64,000 nucleotides of DNA from a bacterium HR15 (GTDB taxonomy: Bacteria; Armatimonadota; Fimbriimonadia; Fimbriimonadales; GBS-DC): positions 1-64,000 of the forward strand of contig BEHR01000016.1 in the NCBI GenBank assembly GCA_002898555.1, in the 5' to 3' direction. The notes under the pieces are model-generated. The model made no database searches. It had not been told where the DNA came from and saw only the letters and a list, made by a program, of their open reading frames with translations. Positions 42,249 to 50,420 of this stretch are shown in pieces. The first letter of the stretch is position 1; each line of letters opens with the position of its first letter. The translations under genes and the position numbers were made by a program.

Positions 42249-44801
42249 TCAGCATGCACGACCGAAATTAAACAACACAATCAATAAGTCCGCGTCATCC
42301 ACGACACCATCCTGATTGAGATCCTCCGGAAGATTCGTGCCCGTCTGACCGAAGGCGAACAGAATTCTAAGCAGGTCGGCATCGTCGATGATGCCGTTCG
42401 CATCCACATCGCCATTCAGCAGGCTGAAATTGAGGCTAACCACATCGCTAAGATAGGCACTTTGCCGCTGGCAGAGCCATGCACTGTTTGGAACCGAGAC
42501 GGTGATCGTGGCGTTGCCCGTCAAGGCAGTGTCCACGCTGTAGTTGCCTGCCGTGTCCAGCGTGACCTGAAAGCTCTCTTGATGCGTGCCCGCTTCGATG
42601 TCGATTCGGGCGATTATACCGCTCGGATTAGAGCGGTTCGCCAGCTGGACCTGTCCCTGCACGCGCACCCGATTAACGGTCAGCCCATTACTGCCAGCGG
42701 TCGCGGCGTAGGTGCTGTTGCCCGCGTACTCCACACGCAGCGTGTTGGTGCCCAGCGGCATGCTGAGCGGAATCGTGTAATTCAGCATGGCGATTCCGCT
42801 GGTATTGGTGACGGCAGTGCCGACAGGGCTGCTATTCACTTTGAAGGTGAGCGTTTGTCCGCTAAGGTGAGCGTTGTCCAGGCTTTGGCGGAGCGTTGCC
42901 TGCAGCGTGATGGTCTGTCCCCGTCGCCCGGCAACAGCAGGCACCAGCAGGTTGGTAGCGCGGCGCACTTGCCATAGATTGGAAAAGATTTGGTCATCCA
43001 CCATGAAATCGCCCGTGTTGATAGTGCCGCTGTTGTTGCGGTCGTACCAGAGTGCTGCCCACACATCGTAAGTGCCTGCGACCGCATCGGCAGGAATCGC
43101 GAAAAAGCGCACACGCGACTGACTACCTTCCGCGATGCTCACGCGCAGGTCGCGCGACGGATCGCTGAGCCAGTTGCTGCTCCCTGTCGGGGCAATCGAC
43201 GCGCCCAGAAACACATTGAACTCGTGCGTGGCACGGATACCAAAGGCCAGTGTGCCCGTGTTGCCTGTAGCGACGGGGTTGGGCGACGCGCTTAGGCTAT
43301 CAATGGTCGCAGTCGCACCCTGCACCAGCTGGTAGCCAGCGGGTCCATAGTAATGGCTCAGGATCTGTTGCCAGTTCTTGGTGCCGTATCCGTGCAGAGG
43401 GGCAGCGTTGGAACAGGCTTGCGAGCTGGAGAGGCGTCGCCCCGTCGCCCAGCGTGCCGAACCCCACTGACACATACCGCGCCCGTGCCCGTTCGTGGCG
43501 AACCCTGCGCAAACAGGGTCATAGATACACGGCCAGCTACTCCCTGTGCCTGAATAGCCATCACCACAGCCCGCATTATTGTTCTCGGCGGAGTATTCAG
43601 CCCGAGCGATATTGCCCGAAGCGGTCAGCAGCACATACCGGGTGGTGGCGTCTACCGCCGCGTTGCCATTGCTCGACTGATTGCCGGTGAACACCTGACA
43701 GGCGGTCGAATCGCAGATATCGTAGGTGCTGGTGGCAGGCGAGTAGACAAAGGAAACGCCGTAACTGCGCACGGCGACCGCGCCCGCTTTGAGCGATTCC
43801 ATTCCACCCACCACATTGCCCCAGCAGGCGTACCATTCACTGGTAATAACGCCCTTGCAGTAGGTTTCGAGCGTATAGACCTCCACACGCTGGCAGTTGG
43901 TGCGCGAGGTGCAGTTGCGCCCGACACGAATATACTTGGGCAGCACAATGGGTGCGGGCGCAGCGGGGGTAAACTGCCCCTGATCGCTTGCGTCCGACAA
44001 ATCCTGCAAACCAGCTTGACCCGCAGAAGTCTGCTTGTCTGGGCACTCCTCACAAGGAGCGGTCTCGCGATGTCGAGGCGAGCGCATGTCCAGCGCGTCC
44101 GTGCCACTGCCCGGCGTCATGCGCAGCCGATAAATCCAGTCGCCCTCGCTCCAAATCTCCACCTGCTCCAGTCGCAGCGTGCGATAGCCCGCCTTCTGAA
44201 GCAGCAGCGTGGCATATCGCTGGGGTCTGCCCTGCTCATCCTGAATAGGGAACTGCAGCAGGAACGCCCCCCGTGAATCGGTGAGGGCACTGCCCCGATG
44301 CCCACTGACGCTCACCTGCACGCCTTCGATGGGCTGCCCGCTCTGCTCGTCCATCACGAAACCGACCACCACCATCTGCCCAGGGCGACGCAACGACCAT
44401 AAAAACGCCGTGTCGGCCTCTTGCGGAACCACGATGGGGTCAAGGTAGAGTTCATAGGGAGGCAGGGCTTCGTCCGATACGGTAAGCGTCATCCCCATCG
44501 GATGATAGCCCGGCATCGAGGCGGAAAGAGCGTATTCGCCCTGCGCCAGCACCAAGCTCAACCGACCATCTGGCGCAACCGCTTTGGATAAGTTCATCGG
44601 CGTCCCCCTGTGGTCCTCACGCACGCGAGGGGAAGTTTCGTGCACGCCCAGAGGGACCACCACCACGCGCGGTGTGAGCGACTGACCCGTTATGGAGTCC
44701 AGAAAACGCAGGTGAACCACTTGCTGCGAGCCACTTGCCAGCGACGGCAGCCCCATTAAGCTCATCCAAAACCATCCCAGCCACACCTTTGCTCTTTTCA
44801 T
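42249..44801 (-). CDS. exported SpoIID/LytB protein with Ig-like and dockerin-like domains
   Basis: About 850 residues from the ATG at 44801 (TATATT and AAAGGGG just upstream). In order: signal peptide (WLGWFWMSLMGLPSLASG), two carboxypeptidase-regulatory/Ig-like domains (VGFVMDEQSGQPIEGVQVSV, about 140-240), a SpoIID/LytB-like core (VEVYTLETYCKGVITSEWYA, CDSTACQVF, GHGRGMCQWGSARWATGRRL), CARDB/Big-like beta domains, and a C-terminal pair of EF-hand units (DVDANGIIDDADLLRILFAF, LNQDGVVDDADLLIVLFNF). It is probably a surface-anchored wall-active protein. This combination with a dockerin-like tail is unusual. It is transcribed away from the CRISPR leader. Confidence 0.8.
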   Translation of the reverse strand: MKRAKVWLGWFWMSLMGLPSLASGSQQVVHLRFLDSITGQSLTPRVVVVPLGVHETSPRVREDHRGTPMNLSKAVAPDGRLSLVLAQGEYALSASMPGYHPMGMTLTVSDEALPPYELYLDPIVVPQEADTAFLWSLRRPGQMVVVGFVMDEQSGQPIEGVQVSVSGHRGSALTDSRGAFLLQFPIQDEQGRPQRYATLLLQKAGYRTLRLEQVEIWSEGDWIYRLRMTPGSGTDALDMRSPRHRETAPCEECPDKQTSAGQAGLQDLSDASDQGQFTPAAPAPIVLPKYIRVGRNCTSRTNCQRVEVYTLETYCKGVITSEWYACWGNVVGGMESLKAGAVAVRSYGVSFVYSPATSTYDICDSTACQVFTGNQSSNGNAAVDATTRYVLLTASGNIARAEYSAENNNAGCGDGYSGTGSSWPCIYDPVCAGFATNGHGRGMCQWGSARWATGRRLSSSQACSNAAPLHGYGTKNWQQILSHYYGPAGYQLVQGATATIDSLSASPNPVATGNTGTLAFGIRATHEFNVFLGASIAPTGSSNWLSDPSRDLRVSIAEGSQSRVRFFAIPADAVAGTYDVWAALWYDRNNSGTINTGDFMVDDQIFSNLWQVRRATNLLVPAVAGRRGQTITLQATLRQSLDNAHLSGQTLTFKVNSSPVGTAVTNTSGIAMLNYTIPLSMPLGTNTLRVEYAGNSTYAATAGSNGLTVNRVRVQGQVQLANRSNPSGIIARIDIEAGTHQESFQVTLDTAGNYSVDTALTGNATITVSVPNSAWLCQRQSAYLSDVVSLNFSLLNGDVDANGIIDDADLLRILFAFGQTGTNLPEDLNQDGVVDDADLLIVLFNFGRAC

Positions 44802-44951
44802 CCCCTTTAATATACACCAAAACCCCTCCTGTAGGGCGAGTCCCCCACCAAGCCGCAACCCCAGCTGAGAGCGAGGTTTCCTACCAAACCCTTGCCCAAT
44901 TATATGACTAACCAGTCGTTCGACGACATTTTCACCCACCACCCACTACAT

Positions 44952-45032
44952 CCTGTATCCCTATCCCCAACAAAAACCCTACCCCTCGTATGACAAAAAC
45001 CCGCTTGTCGTCGATCGCCGACTTTCTGCCCT
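44952..45032 (+). repeat. 81-bp dispersed repeat, copy 2 (upstream of CRISPR leader)
   Basis: Same as 32961-33041 with two differences. It lies at the start of the CRISPR leader region. The gap 44802-44951 shows no gene. Confidence 0.85.
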
Positions 45033-45097
45033 CTGAGTTCAAATCGCCACCCGATCGACGACAGGACTTGACTTTGTTGTCACCGATAGGGTATAGT
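45006..45097 (+). promoter_or_regulatory. CRISPR leader promoter with 12-bp inverted repeat
   Basis: TTGACT (45068-45073), an 18-base spacer and TATAGT (45092-45097) make a good sigma-70 promoter pointing into the array; predicted transcription start is near 45104, 80 bases before repeat 1. A perfect inverted repeat TGTCGTCGATCG (45006-45017) / CGATCGACGACA (45052-45063) ends 4 bases before the -35 box, a likely regulator or looping site. The region 45104-45184 has no gene and is the leader proper. Confidence 0.6.
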
Positions 45098-45184
45098 ATG
45101 GTCGCCAACGGGCAAAGTGCGTGCACCTTGACAATCGGGCTTTTTTGAGTTCAGCGGGATGGCTGACCCCCCGCGTGGGGGTTG

Positions 45185-47201
45185 GTTTTTAGCCTACCTG
45201 TGAGGGATTGAAACCGGCGGGGGTCTTATTTTCGACCGGTTGGTCGATGGGTTTTTAGCCTACCTGTGAGGGATTGAAACTGGAGAGGAACTTTCTTGCT
45301 GTTCTTGCCTGATTGAGTTTTTAGCCTACCTGTGAGGGATTGAAACTATGTTGAGTTGGTCTACTCGTGTGCCTGTTTCAGGTTTTTAGCCTACCTGTGA
45401 GGGATTGAAACACAAGGAGTTCTGCTGCGCGAAGTGGGTCGTACATCCGTTTTTAGCCTACCTGTGAGGGATTGAAACCTGCACTGCCCGTATTGCGTCA
45501 AGCGGTTCAAGACCGTTTTTAGCCTACCTGTGAGGGATTGAAACACGAGCTTGCTTCGTGCCACCTCCCAGTCGTGGCGTTTTTAGCCTACCTGTGAGGG
45601 ATTGAAACTTCGCACGCAATTGCTCCTCCGTAAGTTCATCATCGTTTTTAGCCTACCTGTGAGGGATTGAAACTCTCCGCCGCCTCTAATACACGGCGGC
45701 GGAGAGGGAGTTTTTAGCCTACCTGTGAGGGATTGAAACGGGATTAGCCTGCCTGTGAGGGATACCTCGCGGGGTTGTTTTTAGCCTACCTGTGAGGGAT
45801 TGAAACCCCCACTGAGGAACCGCTCCAAAAGGAGACGGTCCTCGTTTTTAGCCTACCTGTGAGGGATTGAAACACAATAGCCGTGCACGAGTCGCGCACG
45901 GCTATCCTTGTTTTTAGCCTACCTGTGAGGGATTGAAACTATTAGTGCCTTTGCGGATGGGTGTTGCTCTGCGTCGTTTTTAGCCTACCTGTGAGGGATT
46001 GAAACGAAGTGGAGGCTTCAGGGGTTCCTTTCGAGGTTCCTGTTTTTAGCCTACCTGTGAGGGATTGAAACGCAATCGTGAAGCACTGCGATACATTTTT
46101 GATTGAAGTTTTTAGCCTACCTGTGAGGGATTGAAACATTAGGTGTTCCTGAATCTGTTGGGGAGTGGCGACTGTTTTTAGCCTACCTGTGAGGGATTGA
46201 AACATGAACACGACCCGCGAACGAGGATGCCATTTTTCCAGTTTTTAGCCTACCTGTGAGGGATTGAAACATGTCTCGGATTCTTATGATGTGCCCCGTT
46301 GCCCAATGTTTTTAGCCTACCTGTGAGGGATTGAAACTACAACGGTACATCCCCCGCTCTGCCGAGAAACTGCGTTTTTAGCCTACCTGTGAGGGATTGA
46401 AACACGAAGATTGGTAGTTTGTACTTCAGCAGCAGGTCATGTTTTTAGCCTACCTGTGAGGGATTGAAACGTATTTTAACAGGTCATCATAAAATCGCCC
46501 TAAAGGGTTTTTAGCCTACCTGTGAGGGATTGAAACGCAGCTTCCCGCTCTGCATCAGCAGGTAGAGGTGGGCGTTTTTAGCCTACCTGTGAGGGATTGA
46601 AACTCTTAGCCGTCTTAGCCGTCTATCGGTATTCCCAAATGTTTTTAGCCTACCTGTGAGGGATTGAAACAAGAACGACTTGCAAAATAACGATGGCAAC
46701 CTAAGTTTTTAGCCTACCTGTGAGGGATTGAAACTCGGGCAAGATTCAGATGTGGTCGAAGTCGAAGACAGTTTTTAGCCTACCTGTGAGGGATTGAAAC
46801 GACAGCGTGAAAGCAGAGATTCTGAACCAGCCTATGTTTTTAGCCTACCTGTGAGGGATTGAAACCGCTGCCTCCAGCGCGACGCTGCTCAGTTAACAGC
46901 GGTTTTTAGCCTACCTGTGAGGGATTGAAACTGTCGCCGCGGGGCGGGCGAGTTCGCCCGCATGAGGCGGCGGTTTTTAGCCTACCTGTGAGGGATTGAA
47001 ACCACCTTCAGGCACAACTAATAGCCACCCATCTTTCGTTTTTAGCCTACCTGTGAGGGATTGAAACTGGACGGGGATTTCGTGGTGAATTACCCCAACA
47101 ACATAGTTTTTAGCCTACCTGTGAGGGATTGAAACGTTTCAGGAAGACCCCCCGCAATTGTATCAGCCTTTGTTTTTAGCCTACCTGTGAGGGATTGAAA
47201 C
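45185..47201 (+). CRISPR. CRISPR array, 31 repeats of 30 bp, 30 spacers
   Basis: Repeats begin GTTTTTAGCCTACC and end GAGGGATTGAAAC; all 31 appear identical. Spacers are about 34-41 bases. The ATTGAAAC end is the typical type I/III 8-base crRNA tag, which with the promoter at 45068-45097 puts the leader on the left and transcription on the plus strand. There are no cas genes in the 64 kb, so the effector is elsewhere or absent. Spacer 9 (45740-45776) contains 19 of 20 bases of the repeat itself; spacers 8, 11 and 27 are perfect hairpins. Repeat 31 (47172-47201) abuts a broken phage gene. Confidence 0.99.
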
Positions 47202-47531
47202 CAAGGTGAGCGTAGTAGGTGTGATGTTGGCGATGGAGTCGGTTGTGATGCTTGCGAGGCTTTGGCGCATGCGTCCCGTGCGGGTGAGGATGGGCGCGCC
47301 TGGATAATGTTTGGCTTTGTAGCGTGCGTAGCGGGGCGAGAGAGGTGCAAAGCGTGGGTTGCCCTCGAACGCACCTTCGGCTGCGAGATAGGATTCGGTG
47401 TACTGCTGGAGCAGTGGCAGAATACGCTCAAAGGCGGGACTTAAGTTCTACACCCGCTCATAGACAACGAAGGCGCGTTTGAGGGGGCGTTCGTCGGGGT
47501 AGGTGATTTCGATTTCGAGTTTGAATGGCAT
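47202..47531 (-). pseudogene. phage virion morphogenesis gene with in-frame stop, cut by CRISPR
   Basis: The frame from ATG 47531 reads MPFKLEIEITYPDERPLKRA, meets TAG at 47448-47450 after 27 codons, then continues in the same frame with PAFERILPLLQQYTESYLAA, PRFAPLSPRYARYKAKHYPG and APILTRTGRMRQSL. The latter is the signature of Mu gpG-like phage virion morphogenesis (tail completion) proteins. The frame runs into the last CRISPR repeat and stops there (TAG), losing the C-terminus. It is thus a prophage relic with one nonsense codon and a lost 3' end. Confidence 0.7.
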
Positions 47532-47537
47532 GTTGGG

Positions 47538-47568
47538 GGTTAGTAGGCAATTGGTTCCCCTTTTTCGT
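47538..47568 (-). repeat. 31-bp direct duplication, copy 1
   Basis: Identical to 47604-47634, which is the 3' end of the adjacent gene (encoding EKGEPIAY and its stop). The duplication lies between that gene and the morphogenesis relic. Confidence 0.85.
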
Positions 47569-47603
47569 GCGCTGCTGCGCACGGATGAACGACTGCAGAC
47601 CCT

Positions 47604-47634
47604 GGTTAGTAGGCAATTGGTTCCCCTTTTTCGT
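47604..47634 (-). repeat. 31-bp direct duplication, copy 2
   Basis: Overlaps the stop of the hypothetical gene; identical to 47538-47568. Confidence 0.85.
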
Positions 47635-47962
47635 CGTGGGTCAGTAGTGGTTTGGGTTCCCATTCGGGTTCTTCGAAGTACTCAAGGACTATGAAATTGG
47701 GGTTTTGTTCGGCGATTCTGCGCGGCGCTTCGTTAGCTGCGAATTCTGCAGGCTTCCCGGTGATAAAACCGCCAATGGAGTTACCTGGGCAGTATCCCAT
47801 TTTGCCGTCAAGTTCGGGGATTTCGGGGGTGCGCCAGGGTTGGTCGGGTTTCTCTGCGACCAGCAGCACATCGCCCGTTTTTTCGTAGGGTTCGCCCTTG
47901 AAGGGCTTGCCGCCTGTCCATGCAATCCATCTATGGTTCTTGAGCAACACACGCGCTGGCAT
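47606..47962 (-). CDS. phage-linked hypothetical protein
   Basis: 118 residues, no family recognised; begins MPARVLLKNHRWIAWTGGKP and ends LTHDEKGEPIAY. It is soluble, with no signal or membrane segment. It is placed directly upstream of the phage morphogenesis relic on the same strand, where tail- or head-joining genes usually lie, so a prophage origin is likely. CATAAT lies about 7 bases before the ATG. Its 3' end is duplicated just downstream. Confidence 0.5.
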   Translation of the reverse strand: MPARVLLKNHRWIAWTGGKPFKGEPYEKTGDVLLVAEKPDQPWRTPEIPELDGKMGYCPGNSIGGFITGKPAEFAANEAPRRIAEQNPNFIVLEYFEEPEWEPKPLLTHDEKGEPIAY

Positions 47963-48106
47963 GGCTTTATTATGCCATGTTTGCCATGGCCTGGGCAACC
48001 ACAAGGGGTTGCCCCTACATTTGCCCTCACCCCCAGCCCCTCTCCCAAAGGGAGAGGGGTGTTGCCTTTGCAGTGGCGACCCAGCGGGTAGGGGCGACCC
48101 TACAAT

Positions 48107-48189
48107 CGGCTCGGCGGGCGCCTCGCTCTCCAAAATGCCCCAGCGTGAATGCCTGCCCACCTCCTTGACCTCCAGTTTTTAAACAGTCT
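48107..48189 (-). repeat. diverged partial copy of the 1006-1223 element
   Basis: On the minus strand it begins AGACTGTTTAAAAACTGG at 48189 and aligns without gaps to 1006-1088, with roughly one difference in six. The second terminal repeat is not found; to its left lies low-complexity GC-rich sequence with a 10-bp hairpin (CCCCTCTCCC / GGGAGAGGGG near 48035-48058). Confidence 0.7.
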
Positions 48190-48206
48190 CTGAGAACGAG
48201 GTGAAG

Positions 48207-48728
48207 CTAAACTTGTTGTACCTGTTCTTGTGCCTGTTCGGTGGGCGACTCGGCGGCGGCATGTTGGATATCGACCTCAATGGGTTCTAAGGCTTGCAGG
48301 TGTGCCAGCAGCAGGGCGCGTAGCTCCAGGATGACCGCGCGTTTGCGTGCCTCCAGCGATTCAATCTCGCGCATGAGCTGTTGCACACGCGCTTCGGCTT
48401 CGCGGCGCACCTGGTCGGCTTGCAGGCGTGCCTCGCGCATTATCAGTTCCGCCTCCCGATGGGCGTTCGCGCGGGTCTCGTCCGCGCTCTTTTGAGCTAA
48501 CACGAGCGATTCTTTGAGGGTGTTCTCCAGCGTGCGATAGCGCTGTACCTCCTCGCGCAAGCCGATGAGCTCCTCGCGCAGCTGGTGGTTCTCCGTTAGC
48601 ACCTCCTCGTAGTGGGCAGCGACCTCTTGCAAAAAAGCGTCCACTGCTACTGGGTCATACCCGCGCAATCGGCGGCGGAACTTCTTCGTTTCGATCTCCA
48701 ACACAGTGAGCCGTTTCGCCTCGTTCAT
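48207..48728 (-). CDS. DivIVA-domain protein
   Basis: 173 residues. The N-terminal DivIVA lipid-binding motif reads LTVLEIETKKFRRRLRGYDP followed by VAVDAFLQEVAAHYEE; the rest is a long coiled coil (about 40-145) and a Gln/Ala-rich tail. DivIVA/GpsB proteins mark curved membranes and organise division or polar growth. The ATG overlaps the stop of the yggT gene (ATGA), a pairing seen in many bacteria near division genes. Confidence 0.9.
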   Translation of the reverse strand: MNEAKRLTVLEIETKKFRRRLRGYDPVAVDAFLQEVAAHYEEVLTENHQLREELIGLREEVQRYRTLENTLKESLVLAQKSADETRANAHREAELIMREARLQADQVRREAEARVQQLMREIESLEARKRAVILELRALLLAHLQALEPIEVDIQHAAAESPTEQAQEQVQQV

Positions 48729-49015
48729 CGCAGTCCGTTCAAAAGGGTGATAAGGAACTGGATCAGGATAATCGCCAGCAGCGGGGAGAAATCGATGGGG
48801 AGCGGATTGGCTCCCATGCCCCGAAAGAGGCGGTACTGCAGTTGACGGAAGGGATCCAGCACGGCGTTCGCGACGCGCTCGATGAATCGCACGACGGGGT
48901 TATAGCGCGGTACATGTCCGCCCGCGAACCGGATCCAAGAGAAAATCACATCCAAGATGATGATGATAATCACCGCTCGCAGTACCCAGATAACGAGGTC
49001 AATTGGCGATATCAT
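48725..49015 (-). CDS. YggT-family membrane protein
   Basis: 96 residues with two YggT-type hydrophobic segments: WVLRAVIIIIILDVIFSWI and PLLAIILIQFLITLL, and the central family phrase RYNPVVRFIERVANAVLDPF. YggT proteins are implicated in division and chloroplast or cyanobacterial nucleoid organisation; molecular function is unknown. It overlaps its neighbours on both sides by 4 bases, so the three genes are translationally coupled. Confidence 0.92.
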   Translation of the reverse strand: MISPIDLVIWVLRAVIIIIILDVIFSWIRFAGGHVPRYNPVVRFIERVANAVLDPFRQLQYRLFRGMGANPLPIDFSPLLAIILIQFLITLLNGLR

Positions 49016-49614
49016 CCCTGACCACCACTGTCTTTTTCGCGTTGTTCCTGCAATTTCCTGCGCACACGCGCCATATTAAGGTCCACGGCGCCATCGTTCG
49101 GATCGAGTTGCTTCGCTTTTTGCCATGCTTCCAGCGAGCGTTTCAGGTCGCCCATCTTCTCACAGGTGTGTGCCAACGCTTTCCACACGATAATGGGCGC
49201 GTCGGGAAAGCTCACCGCTTTCTCCAGATAGGCACGCGCTTTTGGATAGTTGCCTTTTTGCGAGTGCCAAAAGCCCACCTCATAGTAGAGGTCGTACTGG
49301 TCGGGATTGGCACGAATGCCTCGCTCGTATACCTGGAAGGCGCGCGCTGTGTGCCCGTAGCCATCCAGCAACCAGCCCAGCACCGCGTAGCTTTCCACAT
49401 CCTTCGGGTCGTACTCGATTAACACGAAGAGCAGCGCCATCGTTTTGTAATGTTGCCCCTCGTGCCAATAGTAGTCGCTGAGCTGCACCAGGCGATATTG
49501 AATGAGGTCGCGAATCGCCTCCAGTTTCTGCTGGGTCTCGCGTGGAGGTTGTGGTTGTGCCAGAGCGGACGCCAACAGTCCCATAAGCCCCACCGTTATC
49601 CACAGGTTCCGCAT
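49012..49614 (-). CDS. exported TPR protein
   Basis: 200 residues with a signal peptide (WITVGLMGLLASALA) and about three TPR units in the mature part (VESYAVLGWLLDGYGHTARA, YYEVGFWHSQKGNYPKARAY, WKALAHTCEKMGDLKRSLEA). It is presumably periplasmic and involved in protein contacts. It is the first gene of the TPR-yggT-divIVA unit, divergent from rph. Confidence 0.8.
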   Translation of the reverse strand: MRNLWITVGLMGLLASALAQPQPPRETQQKLEAIRDLIQYRLVQLSDYYWHEGQHYKTMALLFVLIEYDPKDVESYAVLGWLLDGYGHTARAFQVYERGIRANPDQYDLYYEVGFWHSQKGNYPKARAYLEKAVSFPDAPIIVWKALAHTCEKMGDLKRSLEAWQKAKQLDPNDGAVDLNMARVRRKLQEQREKDSGGQG

Positions 49615-49678
49615 AGTAGCACCAGAGGGATTATACCTGCTTTGTAAGGGATTTTCGCTTTGTCATCGCGGATGGGGG

Positions 49679-49684
49679 TATACT
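49679..49684 (+). promoter_or_regulatory. TATACT 7 bases before the rph start
   Basis: The -10-like TATACT ends 7 bases before ATG 49692, predicting a leaderless rph transcript. Confidence 0.45.
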
Positions 49685-49691
49685 GTACGGG

Positions 49692-50420
49692 ATGAAACGC
49701 ATCGATGGACGGGCAGCGGATGAACTGCGACCTTTGCAGATTGAGTACGGGTTTCACCCCTACGCGGAGGGGTCATGTTTGATTACGATGGGCAACACGC
49801 GCGTGCTGATTACGGCGACCGTCGAGGATAAAGTGCCTCCCTTTTTGAAGGGGACGGGGAGTGGTTGGATTACGGCGGAGTACGGCATGCTCCCTCGCGC
49901 GGGCAAGCAGCGCAGTCAGCGCGATGTGGCCCGCGGTGCGCCCAGCGGACGCACGATGGAGATTCAGCGGCTTATCGGTCGCTCCATTCGGTCGGTGGTT
50001 GACCTGTCGCAACTGGGCGAGCGCACCATCACGCTCGATTGTGATGTGCTTCAAGCGGATGGCGGCACGCGCACCGCCTGCGTCACGGGGGGGTTCGTTG
50101 CTTTCGTGCAGGCGTGCCGCTGGATGATCGATGAGGGCTATCTGCAGCGGTTCCCTTTTCAGGAGCGCGTGGCAGCCATCAGCGTGGGCGTCGTGCGCAA
50201 TGAGGAGCTGCTGGACCTCTGCTACGAGGAGGATGTGCAGGCAGCGGTGGATATGAATGTGGTGATGACCGATCGGGGGCGTTATGTGGAGGTGCAGGGC
50301 ACGGCAGAGGGCACGCCCTTCTCGCGCGAGCGATTGCTGCGCTTGCTGGATCTGGCGCAGCGCGGATTGGAACAGGTGTTCGCCATTCAGGCGCAGGTGG
50401 TGGAGGCGATTATGCGATGA
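49692..50420 (+). CDS. rph: ribonuclease PH
   Basis: 242 residues. It trims tRNA 3' ends phosphorolytically as a hexamer. Family blocks: MKRIDGRAADELRPLQIEYG, CLITMGNTRVLITATVEDKV, GWITAEYGMLPRAGKQRSQR, RTMEIQRLIGRSIRSVVDL, LDCDVLQADGGTRTACVTGG, and DLCYEEDVQAAVDMNVVMTD. Complete. The stop overlaps the start of the next gene (ATGA). Confidence 0.97.
   Translation: MKRIDGRAADELRPLQIEYGFHPYAEGSCLITMGNTRVLITATVEDKVPPFLKGTGSGWITAEYGMLPRAGKQRSQRDVARGAPSGRTMEIQRLIGRSIRSVVDLSQLGERTITLDCDVLQADGGTRTACVTGGFVAFVQACRWMIDEGYLQRFPFQERVAAISVGVVRNEELLDLCYEEDVQAAVDMNVVMTDRGRYVEVQGTAEGTPFSRERLLRLLDLAQRGLEQVFAIQAQVVEAIMR

Noticed and set aside
45942-46211. Open frame with repeated FQSLTGRLKT
   Set aside because: It is translation of CRISPR repeats and spacers on the reverse strand.
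47090-47431. 113-codon frame at the array end
   Set aside because: Reads across CRISPR repeats and the wrong frame of the phage relic.
45000-48000. cas1/cas2 or effector genes near the array
   Set aside because: Looked for on both strands; no frame in the window resembles any Cas protein.
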